Notes: generated by a model not told the origin, from the sequence alone. A DNA stretch of 64,000 nucleotides from Lachnospiraceae bacterium (GCA_022791755.1 JAAVZR010000016.1:1-64000), one strand, 5' to 3'. Counted from the stretch's first letter, positions 7,207-15,798 are shown. Program-made: numbers and translations.

Positions 7207-8412
7207 ATGCAAGAGGTACAAAAAGACATTGAGAACTGGCTGCACAGAGGCCTGACAGTGGCATTGGTGCAAGTGATTCATACCCAGGGCCCTTCTCCCA
7301 GAAAAGCGGGTTCCGTCATGGCAGTGGCCTCTGACGGGAGCCTGTCCGGTTCCGTGTCCGGCGGCTGCCTGGAAGGAAGCATGGTCCAGGCGGCGCTTCG
7401 GTGTCTGGAGGAGGGGGTGCGCGGGATCGAGTCCTATCACGGGGCCGCAGATGGCACGCTGGAGGCCGGTCTGGCCTGCGGAAGCAGCATGGAGGCAGTG
7501 GTTTCCATGCTGCAACCCTCTCTTTTTTATGCGGAGCGGGATGAGGCGAACAGAGGAAACGGGTATGTCCGGGTGACCTTGACAGAAGCGGCGGATGATA
7601 CCAAGGTTTCGGATCCTGATTTTCTGATGCTTCGGGGAGCTGTAAGGGGAGACGGACTTTCCGGTGGGGAGACGGCTTCAGGGAAGTGGCATCTGGTTTT
7701 TGACAGGTGGCAGGAGGAATATGAGGACATTATGCGGGAAGCTGCCGGTGAGATCGAACAGAAGCTGAAGGCGCGAGAAGCCGTCTGCTGCAGCATGAGT
7801 CCTGTTCTGTCTGATGCGGCAGAGAGGCAGGAGGTGACCGTCCGGGGCTACCGCTTCTTTTACCATTATGTCAAGCCGAAACCGAAGCTGATCTGCATAG
7901 GCGGCGTACATATCGCAGTTCATCTGACGCGCATGGCCAAGGAGCTGGGATATCGGACAGTGGTGATCGATCCGAGAGGGGCGTTTTCCACAGAAGAGAG
8001 ATTTCCCTTTGTGGATGAGCTGTGGAAGGAATGGCCCCAGCAGGCTCTGAAACATGTGATTCCGGATCAGGCGACGGCTCTGTGCGCGCTTTCCCATGAT
8101 CCGAAGTTTGACGTGCCGGCCATGGCGGAGGCGCTGCGCTCCCAGGCATTCTATATTGGCTGTCTGGGGCGGACCACCACACAGCTGGACCGCTGTGAGG
8201 CATTAAGGAAGGAAGGCTTTACGAAGGAAGAGCTGGCAAGGATTTACGGACCTGTGGGCCTGAATCTGGGAGGAAGAGAACCGGCTGAGATCGCGCTGTC
8301 CATTTTATCCGAGATCACCATGGTCCGGTATGGAGGGAAGCTTCCCACTCGGACCATGGTGCAATCGGCTGAGATAGGGGCGGCTGAGAAAGAGAAGAGT
8401 GGCAGAAGGTGA
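7207..8412 (+). CDS. XdhC/CoxI-family molybdenum cofactor maturation protein
   Basis: A 401-residue XdhC-like protein. The N-terminal XdhC_CoxI domain shows the typical TQGPSPRKAGSVMAV and SGSVSGGCLEG segments (residues ~25-60). The C-terminal Rossmann XdhC_C domain shows KLICIGGVHIAVHL (~223-236), a nucleotide-binding loop, and the late GLNLGGREPAEIALSI. XdhC proteins bind the Mo cofactor, help its sulfuration and hand it to the target hydroxylase. The protein is longer than typical XdhC because of a spacer between domains (~120-200). Start ATG 7207 follows GAGAGGAAAAAGAG. Its stop overlaps the GTG start of the next gene (GTGA), implying coupled translation with the cofactor-modifying fusion enzyme. 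Confidence 0.9.
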   Translation: MQEVQKDIENWLHRGLTVALVQVIHTQGPSPRKAGSVMAVASDGSLSGSVSGGCLEGSMVQAALRCLEEGVRGIESYHGAADGTLEAGLACGSSMEAVVSMLQPSLFYAERDEANRGNGYVRVTLTEAADDTKVSDPDFLMLRGAVRGDGLSGGETASGKWHLVFDRWQEEYEDIMREAAGEIEQKLKAREAVCCSMSPVLSDAAERQEVTVRGYRFFYHYVKPKPKLICIGGVHIAVHLTRMAKELGYRTVVIDPRGAFSTEERFPFVDELWKEWPQQALKHVIPDQATALCALSHDPKFDVPAMAEALRSQAFYIGCLGRTTTQLDRCEALRKEGFTKEELARIYGPVGLNLGGREPAEIALSILSEITMVRYGGKLPTRTMVQSAEIGAAEKEKSGRR

Positions 8413-10244
8413 GCAAAAAGATTGCGGTAATAATACTTGCGGCAGGCGGGTCGAGGCGCATGGGCGAGTCAAAGCTGCTGAAAAGCTTCTGCGGAGAGCC
8501 GGTGATCCACAGGGCGGTGCGGACAGCCTGTGAGAGCAGAGCGGATAAGGTCTATGTGGTTACGGGCAGCGACGCCGGGGCAGTGGAACAGGCGATCAGT
8601 GATCTTCCGGCAGACACGGTCTTTCATGGGGCGTGGGAGGAAGGGCAGGGGAGCTCTGTGGCCTGTGGGGTTCGGGCGGCAACAGAGGATGCCTCTGCCA
8701 GATGGGACGGGCTGATTCTGATGGTAGCGGACCAGCCCTTCGTGTGCCGGGAACATCTGGACCGCCTGATGAGCGCCTGTGAGAATCTGACAGATCCCGG
8801 GAGAGAGCAGAGAATCCTGGCGTCGGCCGAAGCAGGAAAAACGGGAAATCCGGCTTTATTCCCCAAAGAGATCTTTAAAGAGCTGATGGCGCTCAGAGGA
8901 GACAGAGGAGCCCGGCAGCTGTTTAACCGATATACGGTCATACCAGTGGAGCAGGGGGAGAAATCGCTCTTTTTCGATATAGACACACCGGAAGCCTTTG
9001 CGGAGGCGGAGCTCATCTGGCTGCTATGCGGGAGGGCGGCGAAGGACTTTCCCCTGCTTTGCAGGAAGAAGGAGGAGAATCCGGGTTTCATCTATTTGGA
9101 CAGTGCGGCGACCTCACAGACGACGGAGGCGGTCATACAGGCTGTGAGCCGGTTTGAGCAAAACAGCCGTGCCAATGTGCACCGCGGGTTCTATCCGCTG
9201 GCCGAAGAGGCGGACGAGGCATATGAGCAGGCGCGGGCAGAGGTGGCGGACTACTTCGGCATAGCGGCGGCAGAGGCTGTTTTTACCCATGGGGCGACGG
9301 AGGGACTGAATCTGGCCATACAGGGTTGGGGAGCCCGAAATCTGAAGGAAGGGGATCTTGTCCTGATCGATACGGCGTGTCACCATGCTGCCATTGTCCC
9401 GTGGCAGATGCTGGCGCAGAGAAAGAAGCTGTCACTTCGGTATCTTTCCGTGGATTCAGATGGCTTAATCTGTGAAAAAGAGTGGAAAAAGGCGCTGGCG
9501 CTGCGGCCAAAAGCGGTGACCCTGACCTGTATTTCCAATGTCACAGGCCTGAAAAATGACGTGAAGCGGCTGGCGGCAGAGGCCCGCCAGGCGGGGGCAG
9601 CCGTGATCGTGGACTGTGCCCAGGCGGTGGGACATGAACATATCCGCTTTACGGAGCTGAGCGCTGATTTTGCCGTGGTGTCGGCTCACAAAATGTACGG
9701 CCCTTTTGGCATCGGTCTTTTGTGGGCTCGGGCCGGGATGCAGGAGCGAATGGAACCTCTGATGGGCGGCGGCGGGATGATAGAGCGGGTCACGACGGAG
9801 GGGACTGTCTATCGGGAAGGCCCCGCCAGATATGAGGCCGGAACGCCTAATATTACAGGGGCTCTGGGATTCGCAGCCGCCTGCCGCTATCTGAAGGGCT
9901 TTTCGCAGGCGGCGCTGAAACGCCATACCGGACTTCTGTGCCGCAGACTTTCGGAAGGTCTGAAGTCCATAGACGGAATCCATGTCCTGGGGGCCGGGAA
10001 GACACACCATGGGATCGTATCCTTTCAGGCAGAAGGGATTCATCCCCATGACATGGCAGAACTTCTGGCCGGACAGGGAATCTGCGTGAGGGCAGGGACC
10101 CACTGTGCCATGCCGCTTCATCAGGCGCTGGAGATACCGGCCACCCTTCGGGCAAGTATTGGCATATACTCCTCCGAGGCAGAGGTGGAGGAGATGATAA
10201 AGGCAGTAAAAAAAGTGCGGGAGCAGTTTGACAGGTATGAATGA
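8409..10244 (+). CDS. Fusion of MocA-like cytidylyltransferase and NifS/SufS-like cysteine desulfurase
   Basis: A 611-residue two-domain protein. Residues ~4-200 are a MobA/MocA-like nucleotidyltransferase (IILAAGGSRRMGESKLL, later LILMVADQPF), which would join CTP to molybdopterin. Residues ~220-611 are a PLP-dependent cysteine desulfurase of the SufS/Csd class: IYLDSAATSQTT at the start, PLP Lys428 in SAHKMYGPFG, and catalytic Cys566 in RAGTHCAMPL. The reading frame is continuous, so this is a real fusion and not adjacent genes. Cysteine desulfurases donate the terminal sulfido ligand to XdhC-bound cofactor, so one polypeptide could make and sulfurate the dinucleotide cofactor (inference from families). 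The GTG start overlaps the xdhC stop. Confidence 0.92.
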   Translation: MSKKIAVIILAAGGSRRMGESKLLKSFCGEPVIHRAVRTACESRADKVYVVTGSDAGAVEQAISDLPADTVFHGAWEEGQGSSVACGVRAATEDASARWDGLILMVADQPFVCREHLDRLMSACENLTDPGREQRILASAEAGKTGNPALFPKEIFKELMALRGDRGARQLFNRYTVIPVEQGEKSLFFDIDTPEAFAEAELIWLLCGRAAKDFPLLCRKKEENPGFIYLDSAATSQTTEAVIQAVSRFEQNSRANVHRGFYPLAEEADEAYEQARAEVADYFGIAAAEAVFTHGATEGLNLAIQGWGARNLKEGDLVLIDTACHHAAIVPWQMLAQRKKLSLRYLSVDSDGLICEKEWKKALALRPKAVTLTCISNVTGLKNDVKRLAAEARQAGAAVIVDCAQAVGHEHIRFTELSADFAVVSAHKMYGPFGIGLLWARAGMQERMEPLMGGGGMIERVTTEGTVYREGPARYEAGTPNITGALGFAAACRYLKGFSQAALKRHTGLLCRRLSEGLKSIDGIHVLGAGKTHHGIVSFQAEGIHPHDMAELLAGQGICVRAGTHCAMPLHQALEIPATLRASIGIYSSEAEVEEMIKAVKKVREQFDRYE

Positions 10245-10626
10245 AGAGATTATGAAACGATACCGCCATCCGGTCCATCGGGGCGATGTGGAAGAGTTTT
10301 CCAGGAGCTGTAGACAGCGGCAGGCAGGGGAAGTATGGATATCGGAGGGGGACAATCTGTTCTGCGGAGACAGCCTGCGCATTGCATACTGCCTCCGGGA
10401 CGGCCGGATAGAAGAAGTCTGTTACGACGGATACGGCTGCTCCCTTTGTATCGCATCGGCAGAGTGCGTTCTGGATCTGATAAAGGGAAGAGAGCAGGAG
10501 GATGCCTTCAGGGTTACTACAGAAATGATTCTGGCAGCGCTGGGCGATGTAAAGGTCGGGAAAAGCCGGATGAAGTGCGTGGAGCTTGCGTTGACGGTTT
10601 TGCGAGAGGGACGCCAGGAGTCATAG
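10237..10626 (+). CDS. SufU/NifU-like sulfur-transfer scaffold
   Basis: A protein of about 129 residues that matches the SufU fold. Cys43 and Asp45 lie in NLFCGDSLR, Cys68 in GYGCSLCIASAE and Cys114 in SRMKCVELA, corresponding to the three Cys and one Asp zinc/sulfur-binding residues of Bacillus SufU. SufU accepts sulfur from SufS-type desulfurases; here the likely partner is the desulfurase domain encoded just upstream. The chosen ATG 10237 lies inside the previous gene's end; ATG 10252 with GAAGAG upstream is an alternative. The last codons lie inside a 30-base arm of a large palindrome (10613-10760), so this 3' end is shared with the repeat. Confidence 0.85.
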   Translation: MNEEIMKRYRHPVHRGDVEEFSRSCRQRQAGEVWISEGDNLFCGDSLRIAYCLRDGRIEEVCYDGYGCSLCIASAECVLDLIKGREQEDAFRVTTEMILAALGDVKVGKSRMKCVELALTVLREGRQES

Positions 10627-10760
10627 GGATACCCTGACCGGGCGCGCTCTCGCTCTGTGCAGGAAGCAGCGGTTCTAAGTTCGCGTTTCGCTGCCGCTCT
10701 CGCTCACTAAGAACCGGCGTCCTGCAAAGGCCCGGACAGGGTATCCCTATGACTCTTGGC
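10613..10760. repeat. Palindromic repeat copy 1 (variable arms, conserved core)
   Basis: Arms 10613-10642 and 10731-10760 are inverted copies matching at 28 of 30 positions. They enclose an ~88-base core whose reverse complement is about 86% identical to the core of copy 2 at 11099-11184. The core can fold on itself: segment TGCAGGA and GGTTCTTAGT pair with ACTTAGAACC and TCCTGCA. It contains GAGCGAGAGCG twice. The left arm includes the last codons and stop of the SufU-like gene. The arms share nothing with those of copy 2. It could act as a terminator, a structured RNA, or a small mobile element. Confidence 0.9.
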
Positions 10761-10978
10761 TGTGAGCTCCCGCGTCTCCATATTAAACGGCAAAACTTCA
10801 AATCTCAGATCACCCCGTCACGGGCTGGCTTCATAACGTCTAATTCTCATCCCTGCTTTCTTCCTTAATAAACACCCGTGCTGCCGACCAATTCCTTTCC
10901 GCGACAGATAAGTCTCGCCTATTGGCCCTCTCGCATATCCATCATGTCAGATACATAAAATCATTCTACTTAAATCAC

Positions 10979-11000
10979 AAAAAAAGTGCCCCCATGGGCA
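10979..11000 (-). terminator. Rho-independent terminator of the mgl/InlB operon
   Basis: Read on the minus strand: stem TGCCC (11000-10996) and GGGCA (10991-10987), followed by C and seven Ts (10985-10979). It lies downstream of the minus-strand operon, past repeat copy 2. The 218 bases between repeat copy 1 and this site show no gene. Confidence 0.6.
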
Positions 11001-11068
11001 TCAAATAAAAACTCGCAGGCCTCCCGCGGCGGTCCCTTGCAGGGCAATGGGGAGAAGGCGAAGAAACA

Positions 11069-11214
11069 GCCCGTTTCCTGGGGGATGCCCGGTCGGACCC
11101 TTGCAGGACGCCGGCGCTTAGTGAGCGCAAGCGGCAGCGAAGCGCGAACTTAGAGCCGCTGCCTCCTGCACGGAGCGGGAGCGCGTCCGACCGGGCATCC
11201 CCCAGGAAACGGGC
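11069..11214. repeat. Palindromic repeat copy 2 (variable arms, conserved core)
   Basis: Arms 11069-11098 and 11185-11214 are perfect 30-base inverted copies (beginning GCCCGTTTCCTGGGGG). They enclose a core (11099-11184) closely matching the reverse complement of the copy 1 core. Weaker complementarity continues outward (GGGGAGAAGG at ~11050 against CCTTCTCCCC at ~11237). A possible degenerate third core start (CCCTTGCAGGG) is at ~11035. It lies between the converging SufU-like and InlB-repeat genes, inverted relative to copy 1. Confidence 0.92.
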
Positions 11215-11246
11215 GTCCCTCTCTCCTCTCCCTCTCCTTCTCCCCC

Positions 11247-11654
11247 TTACCGCTGCCGCCATCGTGCATACAGCGTCATCGGTTCCGTGACCGTATCCGT
11301 TTCCATATCCCAGGGCTGAGTCGTATCCCGGTCCCGATACCAGCCGTCGAAAAGATATCCCTCCCTGGTGGGAGGCTCCGGCTCCTCTATGAGCTCGTCA
11401 TACATCCGTTTCTGACTCTCCACCGTGGTGCCCCCCAGTGAATCGAAATTTACCATAAATCCCCGGTTTGCGATTCCGATTGCCATGGAGATGACCAGGG
11501 CGGCCGCCAGGACCAGAATGATAACATTCAGTGTTTTTACGGAGATATTTACCTGTCCGTAGAGCCCCCGTAAGGGAGGCCCGGCAGTCTGATTCGCTGC
11601 CGGGGCTGTGGTTGCCGGCCCACGGGCCGGTTCTTTTTTTTCATTCTCTGTCAT
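11247..11654 (-). CDS. Single-pass membrane protein with one InlB B-repeat
   Basis: A 135-residue protein with a Pro/Ala-rich cytoplasmic tail (~1-37), one membrane segment (~42-62, VIILVLAAALVISMAIGI), and an outer region ending in a single Listeria-Bacteroides (InlB B) repeat: GYLFDGWYRD then TLYARW. Such repeats form small beta-grasp modules, usually on surface proteins that bind polymers. It starts 22 bases after mglC and is probably the last gene of the galactose transporter operon, which is an odd partner. RBS is weak. Function unknown; perhaps a surface accessory to the transporter. Confidence 0.75.
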   Translation of the reverse strand: MTENEKKEPARGPATTAPAANQTAGPPLRGLYGQVNISVKTLNVIILVLAAALVISMAIGIANRGFMVNFDSLGGTTVESQKRMYDELIEEPEPPTREGYLFDGWYRDRDTTQPWDMETDTVTEPMTLYARWRQR

Positions 11655-11675
11655 AGTCTTTTCTTTTGTCTGTTC

Positions 11676-12695
11676 TTATTTGCGGACCAGATATTTGCGC
11701 ATGTCGATAGCACAGGCAGTCAGGATAATCAGACCCTTGATGATATACAGCATATTCGGGTCCACTGCCAGAAAGCTCAATCCGGCGAAGATGATTTGCA
11801 GAAGCACGACGCCTACGACAATGCCGCTGATGCGGCCGATGCCGCCTACGAAGGATACGCCGCCGATGACACAGGCAGCGATGGCATCACATTCGTAGTT
11901 CAGACCGGTATTGGCATTGGCCGACGCGATACGCGCGCTGTCCAGAAAGCCGGTCAGGGCATACATGATACCAGCCAGCATGAATACCAGGATAATGGTC
12001 CGGGATACGTTGACGCCGGATACGTTGGCCGCCTCTTCATTGGAACCTACGGCAAACATATTCTTGCCAAAAGTGGTTTTATTCCATATGAGCCACATGA
12101 GCGCTGTCAGAAGAATCGAATAGAGCACATATTTGGGAACCGCCACATTGTTGCCGACCGTAAAGAGGGCGCCCGTGACGAAGCTGCGATAGCCATCGGT
12201 CAGGCCGCTTAAGGTCTGGCCGTTATTTACGCCCTGCATCAGATAGATCAGAATGATACCATAGACAATCAGCTGGGTGGACAGCGTCACAATAAAGGGA
12301 TGCAGCTTAAACTTCGCCACGCTGAAGCCGTTTACAAAGCCCACCGCCGCACCTATGGCAATGACAAGCAGAAGCACCAGCGGAAGCGGCAGCGCGCTGT
12401 CCATATTTGGAAACACCTTAAAGGTTTTGGTCAGCAAAGACGCAGAGATACAGGCAGTCAGGCCTACCACACGGCCGGCCGAAATATCGGTGCCGGTCAG
12501 TACGATACATCCGCCGATACCCAGAGCGATGGGCAGCTTGGCCGCCGTCAGGGACAATACGTTGATAATCGAAGGAAGCTCTATAAATTTTGGCCGCATA
12601 ATCGTTATGTATACAACCGCCAGCGCAATAATGATATACATGGCATTATTGAGCAGGATATCTCCGACTTTTTTCATTTTCTCTTTTTCAGCCAC
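11676..12695 (-). CDS. mglC: Galactose/methyl-galactoside ABC transporter permease
   Basis: A 339-residue membrane permease of the ribose/galactose (BPD_transp_2) family with about ten hydrophobic segments. Diagnostic pieces are LGIGGCIVLTGTDISAGRVVGL near the EAA-like region, and GSNEEAANVSGVNV in the cytoplasmic loop that contacts the ATPase. It forms the channel for MglA and MglB encoded just upstream. GTG start at 12695 with GGAGG eight bases ahead. The gap to mglA is 18 bases. The family call is strong; galactose specificity comes mostly from the binding protein. Confidence 0.92.
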   Translation of the reverse strand: MAEKEKMKKVGDILLNNAMYIIIALAVVYITIMRPKFIELPSIINVLSLTAAKLPIALGIGGCIVLTGTDISAGRVVGLTACISASLLTKTFKVFPNMDSALPLPLVLLLVIAIGAAVGFVNGFSVAKFKLHPFIVTLSTQLIVYGIILIYLMQGVNNGQTLSGLTDGYRSFVTGALFTVGNNVAVPKYVLYSILLTALMWLIWNKTTFGKNMFAVGSNEEAANVSGVNVSRTIILVFMLAGIMYALTGFLDSARIASANANTGLNYECDAIAACVIGGVSFVGGIGRISGIVVGVVLLQIIFAGLSFLAVDPNMLYIIKGLIILTACAIDMRKYLVRK

Positions 12696-12713
12696 AGTTC
12701 ATTCCTCCTGTCC

Positions 12714-14246
12714 TTATGCATATTTTGCAGCCAGAGTCATAATCTCTTCCTGCGTTGTCGTTCTGGCATCCACCTCGCCGGCCAGCTGTCCGCCGGACAT
12801 AACCAGAATCCGGTCGCATACGCCCAGAAGCTCAGGCATCTCGGAGGAAACCATGATTACGGTCTTACCCTCCCCTGCCAGATTCAGAATCAGCTGGTAG
12901 ATCTCATACTTTGCACCTACGTCTATTCCGCGGGTGGGTTCATCCAAAAGCAGTACCTCCGGATCGGTTAAAAGCCAGCGGGCCAGGATGACCTTCTGCT
13001 GGTTACCGCCGGAAAGAGAGCGGATCTGAGTCTTCTGACTGGGCGTCTTGGTGCGCATGGAAGTAATGCCCCATTCGGTGGCCTTGCTGAGCTTCTTATC
13101 GCTTAAGAAGGGGCCGGCTTTGTATTTGGGCAGGCTGGATATGGTGGTGTTGGCCTGAATATCACGGATACCAAAGATGCCGGTTGCGCGGCGCTCTTCT
13201 GTCAGCAGAGCAAATTTATTTGCAATGGACTCCCGGGCATTTTTGTTGTACACCTGCTTGCCGTGGAGATAAATCTCTCCGGTCTCTCGGGTGGCGATGC
13301 CAAAAATATTTTCCAGAAGCTCCGTGCGTCCGGAGCTGTCCAGACCGGCCACACCCAGGACCTCGCCTTTATTGGCCGTAAAGGACACGTTTGACAGCTT
13401 GGAGTACATGGCTGACAGTCCCTTTACCTCCAGAAGAGGCTCGCCGACTACGTTTTCCTTGTCCGGATAACGGTTCGTCAGTTCGCGTCCCACCATCAGC
13501 TTGATGATTTCGTTCATGGTCAGGGACGAGGCCGCGCGGGTGGTGATCCACTGTCCGTCGCGCATGATGGTGACTTCGTCGGAGATCCTCAGAATTTCTT
13601 CCATCTTATGAGAGATATAGATGATTCCGCAGCCGCGGTCGCGGAGCATGTTGATAATCCGAAACAGATGTTCTACCTCTTCCTCTGTCAGAGAAGAGGT
13701 CGGTTCGTCAAATACAATCACCTTTGACTGGTAAGACACTGCCTTGGCGATCTCTACCATCTGCCGCTGGGATACGGGCATGGTGCTCATGATTCGTTTG
13801 GGATCTACCTGGATATCCAGGTCGTCGAAGACTTTCTTCGTCTCCGCGTACATTTTTTTCTCGCTGGTGAGAGGACACCAGCTTGCTATTTTCGGAAAAC
13901 GGCCCAGCCACATGTTGTCCATTACATTGCGCTTTAAGGCCTGATTCAGCTCCTGATGCACCATGGCCACACCGTTTTCCAGAGCTTCCTTGGAAGTCCT
14001 GAAGTTTACTTCCTTGCCTTCCAGGTAGATATGGCCGCTGTCTTTTGAATAGACGCCGAACAGACATTTCATCAGGGTGGATTTACCGGCTCCGTTCTCT
14101 CCCATCAGAGCATGGACGGTACCGGCTTTCACTGTCAGGGATACGTTATCAAGCGCCTTTACGCCGGGGAATTCCTTGCTGATCCCCTCCATCTTGAGGA
14201 GGACGCTTGTATTTTCGGTTGTTGCGGAAGCTGTCGTCTCTTGCAT
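12714..14246 (-). CDS. mglA: Galactose/methyl-galactoside ABC transporter ATPase
   Basis: A 510-residue protein with two ABC cassettes in tandem, as in MglA/RbsA/XylG. The first has Walker [10 protein letters not shown] (~44-52) and a D-loop region [14 protein letters not shown]. The second has a degenerate Walker A (GLDSSGRTE) but an intact signature LSGGNQQKV and [13 protein letters not shown]. This arrangement, one active and one degenerate P-loop, is normal for the family. It powers uptake by MglB-MglC. Good RBS (GGAGGCGAGG). Second gene of the operon. Confidence 0.95.
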   Translation of the reverse strand: MQETTASATTENTSVLLKMEGISKEFPGVKALDNVSLTVKAGTVHALMGENGAGKSTLMKCLFGVYSKDSGHIYLEGKEVNFRTSKEALENGVAMVHQELNQALKRNVMDNMWLGRFPKIASWCPLTSEKKMYAETKKVFDDLDIQVDPKRIMSTMPVSQRQMVEIAKAVSYQSKVIVFDEPTSSLTEEEVEHLFRIINMLRDRGCGIIYISHKMEEILRISDEVTIMRDGQWITTRAASSLTMNEIIKLMVGRELTNRYPDKENVVGEPLLEVKGLSAMYSKLSNVSFTANKGEVLGVAGLDSSGRTELLENIFGIATRETGEIYLHGKQVYNKNARESIANKFALLTEERRATGIFGIRDIQANTTISSLPKYKAGPFLSDKKLSKATEWGITSMRTKTPSQKTQIRSLSGGNQQKVILARWLLTDPEVLLLDEPTRGIDVGAKYEIYQLILNLAGEGKTVIMVSSEMPELLGVCDRILVMSGGQLAGEVDARTTTQEEIMTLAAKYA

Positions 14247-14321
14247 ATTCTAATCCTCGCCTCCTGATTTATTATAGCGATACAGCCGCACCGAAGTGCG
14301 GCTGCATTGTCGATGCGTGAA

Positions 14322-15512
14322 TCATTCGCCGGTATATGTGCCGTAAGGGATGTTTACACGCCAGGTTCCTACCACATTGGCAGCATCCACACCGTCAAAG
14401 GTGTCCTTACCGCTTAAGTAGTTGTTCGCGATGGCGGCGATGGTATTGGCCATACCCTCGGCATCCTGCTTGATCGTACCGACCATGCTGCCTTCTGCGA
14501 TAGCATCCTTGGCAGCATCGGTGGCATCCACACCGAATACAGGGATTGTGGTGCCTCCTTCTTTGTTGTAGCCGGCATTCTGCAAAGCAGCGATAGCGCC
14601 GATTGCCATCTCGTCGTTATTGGCAATAACCAGCTCCACCATGTTGCCGCTGGCTTCGCTGTACTGGGACAGGATGGTCTGCATATAGTCGGTGGCTGCC
14701 GCTGAAGACCATGCGCCGGTCTGGTCTACCAGGTATTTGTTGGTATTTGCGCTGTCATAGAAGCTCAGAGCAGGCTTGTTGGCCGCGGTCAGAATCGCGT
14801 CGGCATCTTCCTGGCCGAACTGGGTACGGGCATCTGCCTCCGCATTGCCCTCCTGGCCCTTGAACATAACATAGGAGATTACGCCGTCGCCGTTTAAATC
14901 CAGAGTGTCATAGTTGGCCGTCAGATAATTGCCGATCATCTCGCCCTGCATATGGCCGGCCATCTCATAGTCGGTGCCTACAAATACGCACTTGTCGGAG
15001 CTGGTAACGGCCTCTTCGCTGACGGAACGGTTAAAGAAGATAACCGGGATGCCGTTGGCCTGCTCGATGATGTTGCGGGCCGCGTCGTCGGAACCGGTAT
15101 CTACCAGATTTACCACCAGCACTTTGGCTCCCTGCGTGATTGCAGTGGTAACCTGCTCGGTCTGTGTGGTCTGGCTGTTATTGCTGTCGTAATCCTGATA
15201 CTTGATATTTGCTGCGTCTAAGGCCGCATCCAGAGCGGTACGCACACTGGAAATATAGGTATCGCCGTATGTATAATAGAATACGGCTACGCTGCCCCCC
15301 TCAGAACTTACGCCTGCGTTATCACTGTCAGCTTTGGTGGTGCCTGCGTTATCACTGTCAGCTTTGGTGGTGCCTGCGTTATCGCTGTCGGCTTTGGTGG
15401 TGCCTGCGTTATCGCTGTCGGCTCCGGTGGTGCCTGCCGCAGGGCTGCCGCCGCAGGCTGTCAGGCTGGCGATCAGGCAGAGCGCCAGCAGGATACTGAT
15501 AAATTTTTTCAT
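14322..15512 (-). CDS. mglB: Galactose-binding lipoprotein with repeated linker
   Basis: A 396-residue sugar-binding lipoprotein. Signal and lipobox LTAC place Cys20 as the lipid-anchored residue. Residues ~26-66 are four tandem decapeptides AGTTKADSDN (the first with G for K), encoded by a 30-base DNA repeat. The periplasmic-binding domain follows, with MglB-like VIANNDEMAIGAIAAL and IPVFGVDATDAAKDAI near the end. It captures galactose-type sugars at the cell surface for MglA/MglC. Excellent RBS (AGGAGGT). The promoter lies about 55-85 bases upstream. Confidence 0.93.
   Translation of the reverse strand: MKKFISILLALCLIASLTACGGSPAAGTTGADSDNAGTTKADSDNAGTTKADSDNAGTTKADSDNAGVSSEGGSVAVFYYTYGDTYISSVRTALDAALDAANIKYQDYDSNNSQTTQTEQVTTAITQGAKVLVVNLVDTGSDDAARNIIEQANGIPVIFFNRSVSEEAVTSSDKCVFVGTDYEMAGHMQGEMIGNYLTANYDTLDLNGDGVISYVMFKGQEGNAEADARTQFGQEDADAILTAANKPALSFYDSANTNKYLVDQTGAWSSAAATDYMQTILSQYSEASGNMVELVIANNDEMAIGAIAALQNAGYNKEGGTTIPVFGVDATDAAKDAIAEGSMVGTIKQDAEGMANTIAAIANNYLSGKDTFDGVDAANVVGTWRVNIPYGTYTGE
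15312..15431 (-). repeat. Four 30-base tandem repeats coding the MglB linker
   Basis: Four units of 30 bases in register with the reading frame. Units 1 and 2 are identical, unit 3 differs at two or three positions, and unit 4 has GCTCCGG where the others have GCTTTGG. They are direct, adjacent and coding, so not a CRISPR array. Unit number could change by slippage without breaking the frame. Confidence 0.92.
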
Positions 15513-15567
15513 TCTTTGTGTACCTCCTTTTTTTGGTTGTTGATTTTAACAATAACCTGTATCAAAA

Positions 15568-15596
15568 ATTATACCCGATTCCTTTTTATTTGTAAA
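15568..15596 (-). promoter_or_regulatory. Promoter of the mgl operon
   Basis: On the minus strand, TTTACA (15596-15591), a 17-base spacer and TATAAT (15573-15568). The palindrome-like GTAAAGTGTTAC overlaps the -35 and could be an operator, for example for catabolite control, though it is not a perfect cre site. Confidence 0.65.
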
Positions 15597-15798
15597 GTGT
15601 TACGGATTAATTTTTTGAAACAATATTCTCTTTGTGCAAAACCACATAATTTAAATGACAGTGTTTTTAAAAGAGAACAATTTATCTAAAAAAGGAGACA
15701 ATATCCCTGTTGCTTTTATTTGTTTTTTGCGCGTGGTATGCGGAGAAAACAGGATAAAAACCTTAGAAGAGATAAGGCCATGGCCAGCAAAGACGGTA

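Noticed and set aside
12277-12971. Plus-strand open frames opposite mglC/mglA
   Set aside because: They are shadows of the mgl genes, with no RBS and implausible composition.
15312-15431. Tandem repeats as a CRISPR array
   Set aside because: Units are adjacent without spacers and code in frame for the MglB linker; no cas genes are nearby.
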